Source: Acinetobacter gyllenbergii CIP 110306 = MTCC 11365 (lineage in GTDB: Bacteria; Pseudomonadota; Gammaproteobacteria; Pseudomonadales; Moraxellaceae). Taken from it: a stretch of 64,000 bases of DNA. Location of the stretch: positions 57,718 to 121,717 of the forward strand of contig NZ_ATGG01000025.1 of the NCBI RefSeq assembly GCF_000413855.1. The letters run 5' to 3'. The notes beneath the pieces were generated by a model. The model searched no databases. It had not been told where the DNA came from and worked only from the letters and a program-made list of their open reading frames with translations. The translations under genes were made by a program, and so were the position numbers. This document shows positions 9,729-18,655 of this stretch, piece by piece (position 1 is the first letter of the stretch; each line of letters begins with the position of its first letter).

Positions 9729-10636
9729 CCTTGTTTCTGTTTTTCTAATTGTACGCTCAAGCTGTCTTTACGTAGCCATCGCCATGGCTGCAAAGCACCA
9801 ACTCCCATCCCAATCAAACCACAAACTATTGCAGCATTGAGCGGCTCATTTAATAAAGGGACTGCTACCACTGCGGCAATAAACGGTGCCAAGGTCACAA
9901 TACTCCCCGTCTTAAATGCCCCCAAACGCTCAATCGCTGCCACATAGCTTAAAGTAGCCACGATCACCACCAAGATGCCATGAAAAAGCCCTTGAATCAG
10001 CAGATGGATCGGTGCAGCATCTTGAAAATGCTTGGGAATAAATAAAAGATAAATCGGTAAATAAATGATTGCAGACCAAATCACCACGCCAGCGGTTGCA
10101 TGCCACGCAGATAGCTTCCACTGCTTTAACAGTACCGTGAAAATCCCCCACCATATCGCACTGATAAAAAGCAGTAGATCTCCAACACCCAATGCCGAAG
10201 CTTGCTGATGCAGCATCAAATAGCTCATCAGCATCAAAGCAGCCATCATGATCAATAGACTGAACCAAGTGTGTTTATCAAAAGGCTGCCTAAATAATAA
10301 ATAGGCCGCTACAGCAGTACACAAAGGTATACAGCCATTGAGAAAAATAGCAGCGTGTGCCGCAGGTGCATGTAAAAAGGCAGTATAGACCGTCAAACAG
10401 TAAACCAGACCACCGATCAGCGCCAAAATCACAGGCCGTGGATGCCATAAGAAGGCAAAATCTTTTTTATAAATCAAGACAGGTAATAAAATCAAAGAAG
10501 CGATCGCAAAGCGCATTGCCACCAGATCCCAGACACTGACATGCCAATGTGCATTGAGACGGGAAAAAATGGTAAATCCACCCCAAATACACATGGTTAT
10601 AAAGACAAAAAAATAGCCTTGCGTACGCGCCGTCAT
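9725..10636 (-). CDS. EamA-family (drug/metabolite transporter superfamily) permease
   Basis: An inner-membrane exporter-type protein of 303 residues with about ten hydrophobic segments arranged as two EamA repeats (about 8-140 and 150-285). Motifs include WGGFTIFSRLN near the start of repeat 1 and WWGIFTVLLKQW at the start of repeat 2. The substrate cannot be read from the sequence; relatives export amino acids, nucleosides or metabolites. It is convergent with coaE (stop codons overlap) and lies 29 bases downstream of rlmB on the same strand. Confidence 0.88.
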   Translation of the reverse strand: MTARTQGYFFVFITMCIWGGFTIFSRLNAHWHVSVWDLVAMRFAIASLILLPVLIYKKDFAFLWHPRPVILALIGGLVYCLTVYTAFLHAPAAHAAIFLNGCIPLCTAVAAYLLFRQPFDKHTWFSLLIMMAALMLMSYLMLHQQASALGVGDLLLFISAIWWGIFTVLLKQWKLSAWHATAGVVIWSAIIYLPIYLLFIPKHFQDAAPIHLLIQGLFHGILVVIVATLSYVAAIERLGAFKTGSIVTLAPFIAAVVAVPLLNEPLNAAIVCGLIGMGVGALQPWRWLRKDSLSVQLEKQKQG

Positions 10637-10665
10637 TTTAAATCACATGAACCGTGAGGATTAGA

Positions 10666-11412
10666 TTATACACCACGCTGACGACAAGCTTCATACAATG
10701 CCATGCCTGTTGCCACGCTGACATTCAAGCTTTGTAAATCACCAGACATTGGAATATAAACGGTATGATCACATTGTGACTGGGTAATCGGTCTTAAACC
10801 CGTATCTTCTGCACCCATCACAATCACCACAGGCCCATTGAAATCACATTGATGAATCGGCAAAGCCTTCTCATCCAACATGGTTCCAATAACACGTGTA
10901 TGGGTGGTGTCTTTTAAATGTGCAAGTGTTCGAGCAAGATTGGTCACCTGAATAAATTTGACTTTTTCAGCGCCACCAGCAGCCACCTTGCGTGCGGTCG
11001 GAGTTAAACTCGCAGAACGATCACGCGGTACAATCACAGCTTGAACGCCCATCGCAGCCGCAGTACGAATACATGCACCCAGATTATGCGGGTCTGTGAC
11101 CTGATCAAGTGCCAACAACAATGCATCTGGCGATTGCTGCATCAATTCATCTAAATCTTTTTCATTGAGAGTCGGATGTGGGCGTACGGCAGCCACGACT
11201 CCTTGATGGAAGGGTAATCCTGCAAGCTTTTCCAAGCTGTCACGGCTGGCTTTTTGAACACTAATCCCAAACGGTTCAGCAAGCTGCAAAATTTTCTGCA
11301 AACGCTGATCATCGCGTCCTTTCAAGGTAAATAAAGTCAAAACGCGTTCAGGCTCTAACTCCAACAATGACTCCACTGAATGAACGCCATAATAATATTC
11401 AGGTTTTGCCAT
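10666..11412 (-). CDS. rlmB: 23S rRNA (guanosine-2'-O-)-methyltransferase RlmB
   Basis: SpoU-family SAM enzyme that methylates G2251 of 23S rRNA in E. coli. The 248 residues have an N-terminal L30e-like RNA-binding domain (about 5-80). The knotted SpoU domain follows, with DPHNLGACIRTA (107-118), VIVMGAEDTGLRP and IPMSGDLQSLNVSVATGMALYE near the C-terminus. These are the three signature motifs. Length matches E. coli RlmB closely. Tandem hairpins upstream separate it from ppnP. Confidence 0.95.
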   Translation of the reverse strand: MAKPEYYYGVHSVESLLELEPERVLTLFTLKGRDDQRLQKILQLAEPFGISVQKASRDSLEKLAGLPFHQGVVAAVRPHPTLNEKDLDELMQQSPDALLLALDQVTDPHNLGACIRTAAAMGVQAVIVPRDRSASLTPTARKVAAGGAEKVKFIQVTNLARTLAHLKDTTHTRVIGTMLDEKALPIHQCDFNGPVVIVMGAEDTGLRPITQSQCDHTVYIPMSGDLQSLNVSVATGMALYEACRQRGV

Positions 11413-11477
11413 GAACGACCTCTTGCTGTATTCCCTCAGATATAAAGAAGGAGAATTAGGGGGATTTTAAAAAATAA

Positions 11478-11521
11478 AAATCCTGCAAAGGAACTTTACA
11501 GGTGAGGAGCTGTTATAGCTC
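11478..11521 (-). terminator. Second hairpin block between ppnP and rlmB (degenerate copy of the ppnP terminator)
   Basis: CCTG-C-AAAG-GAA-CTTT-A-CAGG (11482-11502) resembles the terminator at 11541-11570 and faces an A-rich stretch that reads as T-rich on the minus strand. A second hairpin, GGAGCT-GTTAT-AGCTCC (11505-11521), lies directly beside it. Together they look like a duplicated, decayed terminator ahead of rlmB. Confidence 0.5.
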
Positions 11522-11534
11522 CGCAAGGGAATTT

Positions 11535-11570
11535 AATAAAAAATCCTGCAAAATGACTTTTACAGGATTT
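11535..11570 (-). terminator. Rho-independent terminator of ppnP
   Basis: On the minus strand AAATCCTG-T-AAAA-GTCA-TTTT-G-CAGGATTT forms a 12-bp stem with one mismatch, followed by a T-rich run. It lies about 40 bases after the ppnP stop. Confidence 0.75.
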
Positions 11571-11608
11571 CCATTAAATCTAGTGTACTCGATTTGGACC
11601 AGAATAAG

Positions 11609-11935
11609 TTAGCCTTCTAAATGGCAGACATAATCTAGGACTTCATCTGCTTCAATATGAAAGGTACTATTTCCAGGCACATAGAAAGATTGACCCGCAC
11701 GGAATAATTCACTTTCAGTGCTATCTGCAATTTTGACGCGACATTCACCAGAAATAATTTCCATACGCTCTGGAACATGTGTTTCGAAAGTTAAAGGCTG
11801 TTCAGTAGGTAAAATAACCCCTAAAGTCTTTTTTGTACCATCTTCAAATTGTACTGTATGGCTAATACATGCCCCACCAAAATACACATTCGATTTCTTA
11901 ATGACCGTTACATGATCAAATTGCACTGAACTCAT
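11609..11935 (-). CDS. ppnP: Pyrimidine/purine nucleoside phosphorylase (DUF1255, PpnP family)
   Basis: PpnP-family enzymes phosphorolyse several nucleosides to base plus ribose 1-phosphate. The 108-residue protein spans the whole small cupin fold. Family blocks seen are ANVYFGG-like SNVYFGGACISHTV (about 15-28), TLGVILPTEQPLTF, ERMEIISGECRVKI, and GQSFYVPGNSTFHI near the C-terminus. It stands alone between its own terminator and the repeat-bearing gap before recN. Confidence 0.93.
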   Translation of the reverse strand: MSSVQFDHVTVIKKSNVYFGGACISHTVQFEDGTKKTLGVILPTEQPLTFETHVPERMEIISGECRVKIADSTESELFRAGQSFYVPGNSTFHIEADEVLDYVCHLEG

Positions 11936-12057
11936 GCGTACTCTCCAAATAATGCCGCATTTATATTAGGTTATGCTGGACGTAGTTTAATTGTGCCGTG
12001 ACAACTAATCAATCCATTTTCTAGGCTAAACATAGCAATTTTCATACCTGAGCCCAG

Positions 12058-12297
12058 ATTAACAAAGCAACGCTTTGTCTGGGCGCAAGACGAACAGCTT
12101 TGCTGTGAGTAAAGGAGCAACCCAACGCTTTGTCTGGGCGCAAGTCGAGCAGCTATGCTGTGAGTGGCGAGGAAAAGCAAAGTGAAACTTTGCCTGAGCG
12201 CAAGACCTTGCGCCATATATGGCTCATATGCTGCGAGTTACGAGGATTAACAAAGCATAAGAAGCATCGCTTCGTAAGGTTCGGGCGCAAGACCTTA
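12058..12297. repeat. Degenerate tandem stem-loop repeat array upstream of recN
   Basis: Four diverged units share a core TTTGTCTGGGCGCAAG. GCGCAAG recurs at 12083, 12138, 12198 and 12285, spacings of 55, 60 and 87 bases. Units 1 and 2 are nearly identical over about 40 bases. Unit 1 folds into two hairpins, ACAAAGC-AAC-GCTTTGT and CAGC-TTT-GCTG. Unit 3 has GCAAAG/CTTTGC and GCGCAAG-AC-CTTGCGC. Unit 4 has TAAGGT/ACCTTA. The array fills much of the 543-base gap 11936-12478. The rest of the gap shows no gene. The units look like a small intergenic repeat family. Confidence 0.8.
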
Positions 12298-12478
12298 CCT
12301 AAGTACTACACCAACCGTTTTCTATTCACGATCAAGAAATACAAAGCGAAATGTTCTCTGAAGCTTACAAACTATCAGCAATTCCTCAGTAAATCAGGAA
12401 AATCCTGTATTCCGCTCTTGTCGTCACTTTAAAACTTCTCTATCTTTAAGCAAAAGATTCCGTGCATTGGATGCGTTT

Positions 12479-14137
12479 ATGCTCACCCATTTAACTTTAA
12501 TTAATTTTGCACTCGCTGACCATTTGGCTTTAGATATTGAACAAGGCTTCAATGTACTGACTGGTGAAACTGGCGCGGGCAAATCATTATTGTTAGATGC
12601 GCTTTCTGCCTGCTTAGGTGAACGAACCGATACCAATTATGTGCGTTATGGTGCAGATAAAGCCGATGTCACCGCCGTGTTTAGTTATCAAACCGAAAGT
12701 GCTGAAGCGCACTGGCTGACTGAACATGAACTGGATGATGATTCAGGTGAAATCCATTTAAGACGTGTGATTTTTGCAACAGGTCGCAGTAAGGCATGGA
12801 TCAATGGCCGCCCAAGCAGCTTGGCCGAACTCAAAGAAATTGGCCGCTTACTGGTTCAACTGTATAGCCAACACAGTCAGCAACAATTACTCGAACCGCC
12901 TTACCCTAAGCATTGGCTGGATCGTTATCATAATTTTGCCGAACCTTCGCAAGCAGTACGCGATGCTTATAGCACATGGCAACGAAATATTCGCCAACAT
13001 CAAGCCGCCCTGGATGCACAGGCGACACGCATTCAAAAAATACAACGCTTAGAGTCTCAAATAGAAGAGCTTGAAGAGGTTGTTCAAACTGATTATCGCG
13101 AAACAGAACAAGAATTTGATCGTCTCAGTCATCATGAACATATCATGCAAGACTGTAGTTATAGTCTAAATGTCTTGGATGAAGCCGAGCAAAATATCAC
13201 TCAAGAAGTTGCCTCAATCATTCGTCGCTTAGAATCTCATGCAGGTCGTAGCGAACAACTCGCCAACATTTATAATTCACTGTTAAATGCGCAAAGTGAG
13301 ATTGATGATGCAACTGCAAGTTTACGTCAGTTTATTGATCGTCAAAGCTTTGATCCTGAACGGATGGAACAACTGAATGCCACCCTCGAAGTGTTCCATC
13401 GTCTGGCACGTAAACATCGCACCCAACCTGAATTACTCAAGCAAGACTATGAAACTTGGCAGCAGGAATTAGAACAACTGCATCAGTTGGAGGATCCCGA
13501 AACCTTAGCTGAGCAAGTTGAAGTTTCCTATCAGTCCTTTTTACAAGCAGCACAACACTTGGATGACATCCGTCGTGCCGCCGCAATACCTTTGGCAAAA
13601 CAACTAACCGAGCAAGTCAAACCACTGGCCCTCCCTGAAGCACATTTTGAGTTTAAATTTGAGCCACAGGAACCCAATGCCGAAGGACTGAGCTTTATTC
13701 AGCTATTATTTACCGCCAATAAAGGCATTCCACCGCAACCCCTGGCACGCGTTGCCTCGGGTGGTGAGTTATCCCGTATTGCGCTGGTAATGCAAGTGAT
13801 GAATGCCGAGAAAACTGAATCTGAAGTTTTGGTGTTCGATGAAATTGATGTCGGCATCAGTGGTGGCACTGCTGAAGTGGTAGGCCGATTACTGGCCGAT
13901 CTGGCTCAACATGTGCAACTGCTCTGTATTACCCACCAAGCCCAAGTTGCAGGACAATCAGACCAACATTTATTGGTCAAAAAACAGCAGACCGATCCTG
14001 CCAGCAGTACCATCATCGAACTGGATGAAGAACAACGCATTTTAGAATTAGCACGTATGTCTGGTGGGGTCGAAATTAGTGAAACGACTTTGCAGCATGC
14101 TCGGCAACTGCGTCAGCTTAAGTTCCAAACGGCCTAA
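12479..14137 (+). CDS. recN: DNA repair protein RecN
   Basis: RecN is an SMC-like ATPase acting in double-strand break repair. The 552 residues have Walker A GETGAGKS at 29-36. A long coiled-coil middle (about 150-370) is rich in Glu, Gln and Leu. The C-terminal ATPase half carries signature VASGGELSRIALVMQ and Walker B VLVFDEIDVGISGG. I used ATG 12479, which gives the family start MLTHLTLINFAL, not the TTG at 12467. I could not pick out a LexA-like operator upstream; Acinetobacter lacks a classical LexA, so none is expected. Confidence 0.96.
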   Translation: MLTHLTLINFALADHLALDIEQGFNVLTGETGAGKSLLLDALSACLGERTDTNYVRYGADKADVTAVFSYQTESAEAHWLTEHELDDDSGEIHLRRVIFATGRSKAWINGRPSSLAELKEIGRLLVQLYSQHSQQQLLEPPYPKHWLDRYHNFAEPSQAVRDAYSTWQRNIRQHQAALDAQATRIQKIQRLESQIEELEEVVQTDYRETEQEFDRLSHHEHIMQDCSYSLNVLDEAEQNITQEVASIIRRLESHAGRSEQLANIYNSLLNAQSEIDDATASLRQFIDRQSFDPERMEQLNATLEVFHRLARKHRTQPELLKQDYETWQQELEQLHQLEDPETLAEQVEVSYQSFLQAAQHLDDIRRAAAIPLAKQLTEQVKPLALPEAHFEFKFEPQEPNAEGLSFIQLLFTANKGIPPQPLARVASGGELSRIALVMQVMNAEKTESEVLVFDEIDVGISGGTAEVVGRLLADLAQHVQLLCITHQAQVAGQSDQHLLVKKQQTDPASSTIIELDEEQRILELARMSGGVEISETTLQHARQLRQLKFQTA

Positions 14138-14251
14138 TTAAAGCGATAAAATTTCAGAAAAAGATTGGCGAAATCCGATTAACTCTTGTATGTTGATAAA
14201 AAGAACCTATCTAACTAGATCAGCACAATATATTGATGGAGAATCGCCTAG

Positions 14252-14806
14252 GTGACGAAACAATACTTAACTCACCGTTGTCTCATCGCTCCACCAGACA
14301 TGGCAGATGACTTTTTTGCCAATACAGTCATCTATATTGCTCGCCATGACGAAGATGGTGCTCAAGGCATTATTATCAACCGACCTTCAGATTTACAAAT
14401 CAAAGAATTACTCAATGATTTAGAAATTGATGCCGACAATGTCCACCCCCATGCAGTGTTGCAAGGTGGTCCATTACGTCCAGAAGCAGGCTTTGTATTG
14501 CATACAGGTCAACCGACTTGGCATTCATCCATTGCAGTCGGTGAAAATGTCTGTATCACCACCAGTAAAGATATCTTGGATGCAATTGCGCATAACGAAG
14601 GTGTCGGACGTTATCAAATCGCCTTGGGCTATGCCAGTTGGAGCAAGAACCAACTCGAAGAAGAGATTGCACGTGGTGATTGGCTGATCTGTGAATCAGA
14701 TATGGATTTGATTTTTAATCTGCCTTATCACGATCGTTGGGATGCTGCTTACAAAAAGATTGGGGTTGACCGGACTTGGTTTGCTTCTGAGATTGGCCAT
14801 GCCTGA
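14252..14806 (+). CDS. yqgE: YqgE/AlgH family protein
   Basis: A 184-residue member of the conserved DUF179 (YqgE/AlgH) family, of uncertain biochemical role. Family blocks seen are [25 protein letters not shown] (split here by reading), [25 protein letters not shown] and [17 protein letters not shown]. The start is GTG at 14252 after a GGAGAATC ribosome binding site; no suitable ATG exists. It overlaps ruvX by 8 bases, the conserved yqgE-ruvX arrangement. Confidence 0.93.
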   Translation: MTKQYLTHRCLIAPPDMADDFFANTVIYIARHDEDGAQGIIINRPSDLQIKELLNDLEIDADNVHPHAVLQGGPLRPEAGFVLHTGQPTWHSSIAVGENVCITTSKDILDAIAHNEGVGRYQIALGYASWSKNQLEEEIARGDWLICESDMDLIFNLPYHDRWDAAYKKIGVDRTWFASEIGHA

Positions 14807-15242
14807 TATGCAAAACGCTCAATCGATTATGGCTTTTGATTTTGGCACCCAAAAAATGGGGATGGCTATCGGCCAATCCAGTATTGAAAGTAGTACGCCC
14901 CTGCCATTATTCCCGATGAAAGAAGGTATTCCAGACTGGGATAAATTATTAAAGATTGTCAAAGAATGGCAACCGAATCTATTTATTGTAGGTTTACCGC
15001 TGAATATGGATGATAGTGAATCTGAGCTCTCTGCTCGGGCAAGAAAATTCGCCCGTCGTTTACGTCATCAAACCAATATTGAAACCTGGATGGTGGATGA
15101 ACGTTTGACTACACGTGAAGCCAGAGAAGAACTCGAGTCTTATCAAAGCAAAGGACAGGCAAAACGCTTATCGGCAGATAGCTTTGCAGCAGGATTATTA
15201 ATTCAGAGTTGGTATCGTGATCCTGCAGGGATTACACCTTAA
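14799..15242 (+). CDS. ruvX: Putative Holliday junction resolvase / pre-16S rRNA nuclease RuvX (YqgF)
   Basis: RNase H-fold nuclease of the YqgF family, implicated in 16S rRNA 5'-end maturation and proposed as a resolvase. The protein is 147 residues from ATG 14799. Motif 1 is [15 protein letters not shown] (about 11-25), a central strand reads [10 protein letters not shown], and [14 protein letters not shown] (about 100) holds the active-site aspartate. A second ATG at 14808 would also fit. Overlap with yqgE suggests translational coupling. Confidence 0.93.
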   Translation: MPDMQNAQSIMAFDFGTQKMGMAIGQSSIESSTPLPLFPMKEGIPDWDKLLKIVKEWQPNLFIVGLPLNMDDSESELSARARKFARRLRHQTNIETWMVDERLTTREAREELESYQSKGQAKRLSADSFAAGLLIQSWYRDPAGITP

Positions 15243-15270
15243 CTCAATCTCATGACAATTTTTCAGTATT

Positions 15271-15286
15271 GCGGCATCCGTGCCGC
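15271..15286. terminator. Hairpin between convergent ruvX and the HlyD-like gene
   Basis: GCGGCA-TCCG-TGCCGC is a perfect 6-bp stem in the 53-base gap between two convergent genes. Neither side has a real T-run, so it may end transcripts only weakly or act as a 3'-end barrier. Confidence 0.35.
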
Positions 15287-15295
15287 CTAGTAGCA

Positions 15296-16297
15296 TCATT
15301 TTTCAATAATTCTTACGGTAGCCGTACGTCCAGAAACAAAGGCCAATGGATTTTGCGGTTGCTCATCCAGTACAATTTTCACAGGCACACGTTGCGCCAA
15401 ACGCACCCAACTAAAGGTTGGATTCACATTGGCCAATAGATTCGAGCTCCCAGAACGCTCACGATCTTCAATCCCCGTTGCGATACCTTGTACATGGCCT
15501 CGAATGCGCTGTTTATCTCCCATCAACTGGACAGTTGCTGCATCACCGACATGAATACGGTTCAGTTTAGTTTCTTCAAAATAACCCACCACATAGAGCT
15601 GATGACGGTCTAATAAAGCAGCAACCGCTTGCCCCACCTTCACATAATTACCAACCCGCAAATCAAAATTCGATAAAGTTCCATCCGCAGGTGCAACCAC
15701 TTCAGAACGATTCAAATTTAACTCAGCCAAATGCAGATTACTGGTCGCTACATCAATTAAAGCTTGCTGTTGTTGAATGGCGGCATTGGCTTGCTCAATA
15801 CTGGCGGTGAGCTGCTCACGCTCAGCAACAGCTTGATCACGGGTCGCAAAGACTTGATCTTGCTCTTGCTTAGAAATTGCACCATCCATCAGACTGGCAT
15901 AACGCGCTGCATTTTTCTCAGCCAACTTCATATTGGCTTCAGTTTTCACCAAACTCGCTTTTGAACCTGCCAAATTGGCATGCGCTTGTGCCAAACCAGC
16001 TTTGGCTTTAGCAAGATCAGATTTGGCTTGCTCAACATCCAAGGCTTGACGCGCGACATCAATCTTGAACAACACCTGCCCTTTCTTCACAGTTTGGTTG
16101 TCTTGCACCAAAACCTCTGTCACCAAACCATTAACATCGGAAGCAACTTGAATCACATCGCCTCGGATGCGTCCATCGCGTGTCCATGGTGCAGCATTGT
16201 AGTAATTCCATAAATGCACAATGGTATAAACGGCAATCAAAACCGCAACCAGCAATACCATAGGACGTATGACTTTTCGCACATCAAATGCATTCAT
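15296..16297 (-). CDS. HlyD/EmrA-type periplasmic adaptor of an efflux system
   Basis: Membrane fusion protein linking an inner-membrane pump to the outer membrane. The 333 residues contain one N-terminal membrane anchor (about 10-32), a biotinyl-lipoyl-like segment (VTEVLVQDNQTVKKGQVLF, about 58-76) and a coiled-coil hairpin (about 85-200). A beta-barrel domain (GYFEETKLNRIHVGDAATVQL) completes the fold. ATG 16297 is preceded by GAGG at a good distance and is preferred to the GTG at 16315. It is the third gene of the FUSC-DUF1656-HlyD operon, the same composition as aaeAB/ydhIJK-type systems. Confidence 0.92.
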   Translation of the reverse strand: MNAFDVRKVIRPMVLLVAVLIAVYTIVHLWNYYNAAPWTRDGRIRGDVIQVASDVNGLVTEVLVQDNQTVKKGQVLFKIDVARQALDVEQAKSDLAKAKAGLAQAHANLAGSKASLVKTEANMKLAEKNAARYASLMDGAISKQEQDQVFATRDQAVAEREQLTASIEQANAAIQQQQALIDVATSNLHLAELNLNRSEVVAPADGTLSNFDLRVGNYVKVGQAVAALLDRHQLYVVGYFEETKLNRIHVGDAATVQLMGDKQRIRGHVQGIATGIEDRERSGSSNLLANVNPTFSWVRLAQRVPVKIVLDEQPQNPLAFVSGRTATVRIIEK

Positions 16298-16362
16298 GTT
16301 TATGACCTCGACCACATTTCTTTACATTATTAAATTTCAGCATCAGCATCTTGCCCTAGACC

Positions 16363-16569
16363 TCAGCCCCATAGCCAAACAAAGAGGCAATGCACCAGCA
16401 ACATCAGTCCCAAGTAAAAACACAGGTTAAAAATGCTGGGTAGCGCAATCCAGCCTTTGATGACTAAGCGATCAATCAAGGGACTGAGCAACTTAAACAG
16501 CACATAGGCAATAATGGCTTGTACCAAAAGGATTGGGATATAAATCCCATACAGATTCATTTCACCCAT
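16363..16569 (-). CDS. DUF1656 small inner-membrane protein
   Basis: 68 residues with two hydrophobic segments (about 8-28 and 40-66), starting MGEMNLYGIYIPILL, the family pattern of DUF1656 (AaeX/YdhI) proteins. Their role is unknown, but they are regularly coded between FUSC pumps and HlyD adaptors, as here. Its start overlaps the end of the FUSC gene by 8 bases, which suggests translational coupling. Confidence 0.9.
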   Translation of the reverse strand: MGEMNLYGIYIPILLVQAIIAYVLFKLLSPLIDRLVIKGWIALPSIFNLCFYLGLMLLVHCLFVWLWG

Positions 16570-18655
16570 GAGATACCCCTAAACCAGATCTATTTGCATC
16601 TATCTCTTGTATAGAGACATGCCCAATGCTTTCACAAATATTATTCAGTGAAATGCACAACCGCTGCCGTAACTGCACATCTTCAATCTGTTGGGAGATG
16701 TCTTGCAAAGCTTTAATTTGTTGCACAATTTGTGTTGGAAAATGATGAATGGACAGTTGCTTTTCCTGCGCCTGAAAATAGGCTGCAAGCTGTTGCTGTA
16801 ACTGTCCCAATTCATGTTGTAGTTGCTGTAATTGCGGTAATTTCTGACTAATTTCCTGTAAACGAACCAAATCAACAATTGAACTACTTTCAACCAATGC
16901 ATTTTGAATCGCTGTTTTCACTTCAGGGTTCTGCACCATCTTGGTATTTAACACCCCGACACGGTCCAACATACTACGTAAATGAATTTTAAAATCACTG
17001 CCATAAGACAAATGTAAGGCTTGGCGCATCGCCTGATAATGCAAAGCGAGGATTCGGGTTGCACTGGTATCAGGTGAAACTGCACGTACCAAATCAATCA
17101 CAATCAATGACACCAATACGCCCAAGACCATCGCAAAAGAACTGTCCAGATAAGAAACTGCATCCATGGTATATTTGTTATGCAGATTTAAACCCATCAT
17201 AGTATTAATCCCCAATACCATCCCCACTGGCATCAACATTTGATTGGCCATCATGGTGACTGCAACCAGAAAGACAGGAAATAACACCAAGGCCAATTGC
17301 CAGAAATGCGTCACATGCGGAAAGATCCCGAAAGCATAGATAAAGACTAGACCTGCCGAGACAATACTGCCCCAGATAAAAATACGTAATACAGGTACTG
17401 GATTATCCAAAGCCGTTAAGATACAGGCGGTAATTGCGCCCATTTGCGCCATCATAAAGCCAGCTTTCCAGCCTGAAAGAATCCAAGCCGCGGTCACAAT
17501 AAAGGTAATTAACACCGCACTGATTCCACCACGAACAGCGATACCATGATCCCGATGCAAACTCGGATATTTAGTGGTGATTGCGGTAATTTCAGTTGGA
17601 ATCTCTTTATTGCCTTGCTGAATTTGCTGCCAAATCAATTTCACCGCCAACATATTGGCAATAAAATGACGAACATCCATCTTCAAAGCACCCAATACAA
17701 TTTGTTGTTCGGCTGTGGCTTGCCCAATCAGCTCAGCAAAATCTTCTTCAAATCTTAGAGGCAAGCTTTGCAAATCGCTGGGTTGAACAATGCGCTCTTG
17801 CTTTAAAAAAGCCAAGGTATCTTGACGAATGCGATTTAAATGCGGCCGAAGATTACTTAGTTGCATTTGTTCCAATTGTTTCACCCGTTGCGATAAGGCC
17901 ACCAGATTGGCCACCACCAATGACACCTGATGCAGCATTTCCTGCAAGGTTTTGGTCATGCCCTTGAGCTCGCCTTTCTCATAAGCCAAATGCACTGCCA
18001 AGGCATGAATATCTGCCGTATCACGGGTAATCACAGACAAAATCTGAGTATAGTTTTCAGGACTATCTTGAACGGTAATCAACTTTTCAAAGGTACTTTC
18101 CAGATCATTCAAGGTTTTATTAACCCGTTGTTTGATCATTGCCCCAACATGCACAGGAAAGAAGGTTGCAGAAACCACAGCAGTTGAAATTACACCCACA
18201 GAAATCTCAAGCACACGGGCCAAAGCAATATCAAAAATATTATAGGTATCGATATAGGTAATGGCGTTGTAAACGATCATCGCAGTGGAATAACCCGCCA
18301 ACATAAAGACATAACTCCTTGCCGTACGATCTAGCAATGAGACATATAAAGCAAAACCTACCCATAAAGATAAAATAATGGTAAATAACCACGGTGTATT
18401 AATAAAATGAGGGGTCAGCAACAAAGCAATGATTGCTCCTGCGACTGTTCCCACCAAGCGATAGACACATTTTGAAGACACCATACCCGAATAAGGGCTG
18501 GCAATAATCAATACGGTACCAATCGACCACATCGGATTAATCAAATCCAATTCAAACGAAATAAACAGTGCCAGCATACCTGCTACAAATGTTTTGCACG
18601 CAAAGATCAGGTCAAGTCGACTCGGTCTAAAAGCCAACAACTGTTTAAATAGCAT
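16562..18655 (-). CDS. FUSC-family (AaeB-like) aromatic acid exporter pump
   Basis: Inner-membrane FUSC-family protein of 697 residues. A first membrane domain of about six segments (about 15-165) precedes a cytoplasmic helical region (about 170-360). A second membrane domain (about 370-510) and a C-terminal coiled-coil tail rich in Gln and Leu (about 590-680) follow. Relatives such as AaeB export hydroxylated aromatic carboxylic acids; the substrate here is not readable. It leads a three-gene efflux operon divergent from an IclR-type regulator. A separate outer-membrane factor gene is not present nearby. Confidence 0.9.
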   Translation of the reverse strand: MLFKQLLAFRPSRLDLIFACKTFVAGMLALFISFELDLINPMWSIGTVLIIASPYSGMVSSKCVYRLVGTVAGAIIALLLTPHFINTPWLFTIILSLWVGFALYVSLLDRTARSYVFMLAGYSTAMIVYNAITYIDTYNIFDIALARVLEISVGVISTAVVSATFFPVHVGAMIKQRVNKTLNDLESTFEKLITVQDSPENYTQILSVITRDTADIHALAVHLAYEKGELKGMTKTLQEMLHQVSLVVANLVALSQRVKQLEQMQLSNLRPHLNRIRQDTLAFLKQERIVQPSDLQSLPLRFEEDFAELIGQATAEQQIVLGALKMDVRHFIANMLAVKLIWQQIQQGNKEIPTEITAITTKYPSLHRDHGIAVRGGISAVLITFIVTAAWILSGWKAGFMMAQMGAITACILTALDNPVPVLRIFIWGSIVSAGLVFIYAFGIFPHVTHFWQLALVLFPVFLVAVTMMANQMLMPVGMVLGINTMMGLNLHNKYTMDAVSYLDSSFAMVLGVLVSLIVIDLVRAVSPDTSATRILALHYQAMRQALHLSYGSDFKIHLRSMLDRVGVLNTKMVQNPEVKTAIQNALVESSSIVDLVRLQEISQKLPQLQQLQHELGQLQQQLAAYFQAQEKQLSIHHFPTQIVQQIKALQDISQQIEDVQLRQRLCISLNNICESIGHVSIQEIDANRSGLGVSHG

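Noticed and set aside
11971..12297. Open frames across the repeat array on both strands (for example 11971-12216 minus, 12130-12432 plus)
   Set aside because: The peptides merely echo the nucleotide repeat (LALRQS/LAPRQS blocks), lack a ribosome binding site and resemble no protein. I treat the region as non-coding.
12058..12297. CRISPR array
   Set aside because: The units are unequal (55, 60 and 87 base periods), diverged, and adjoin each other without unique spacers. No cas genes are near.
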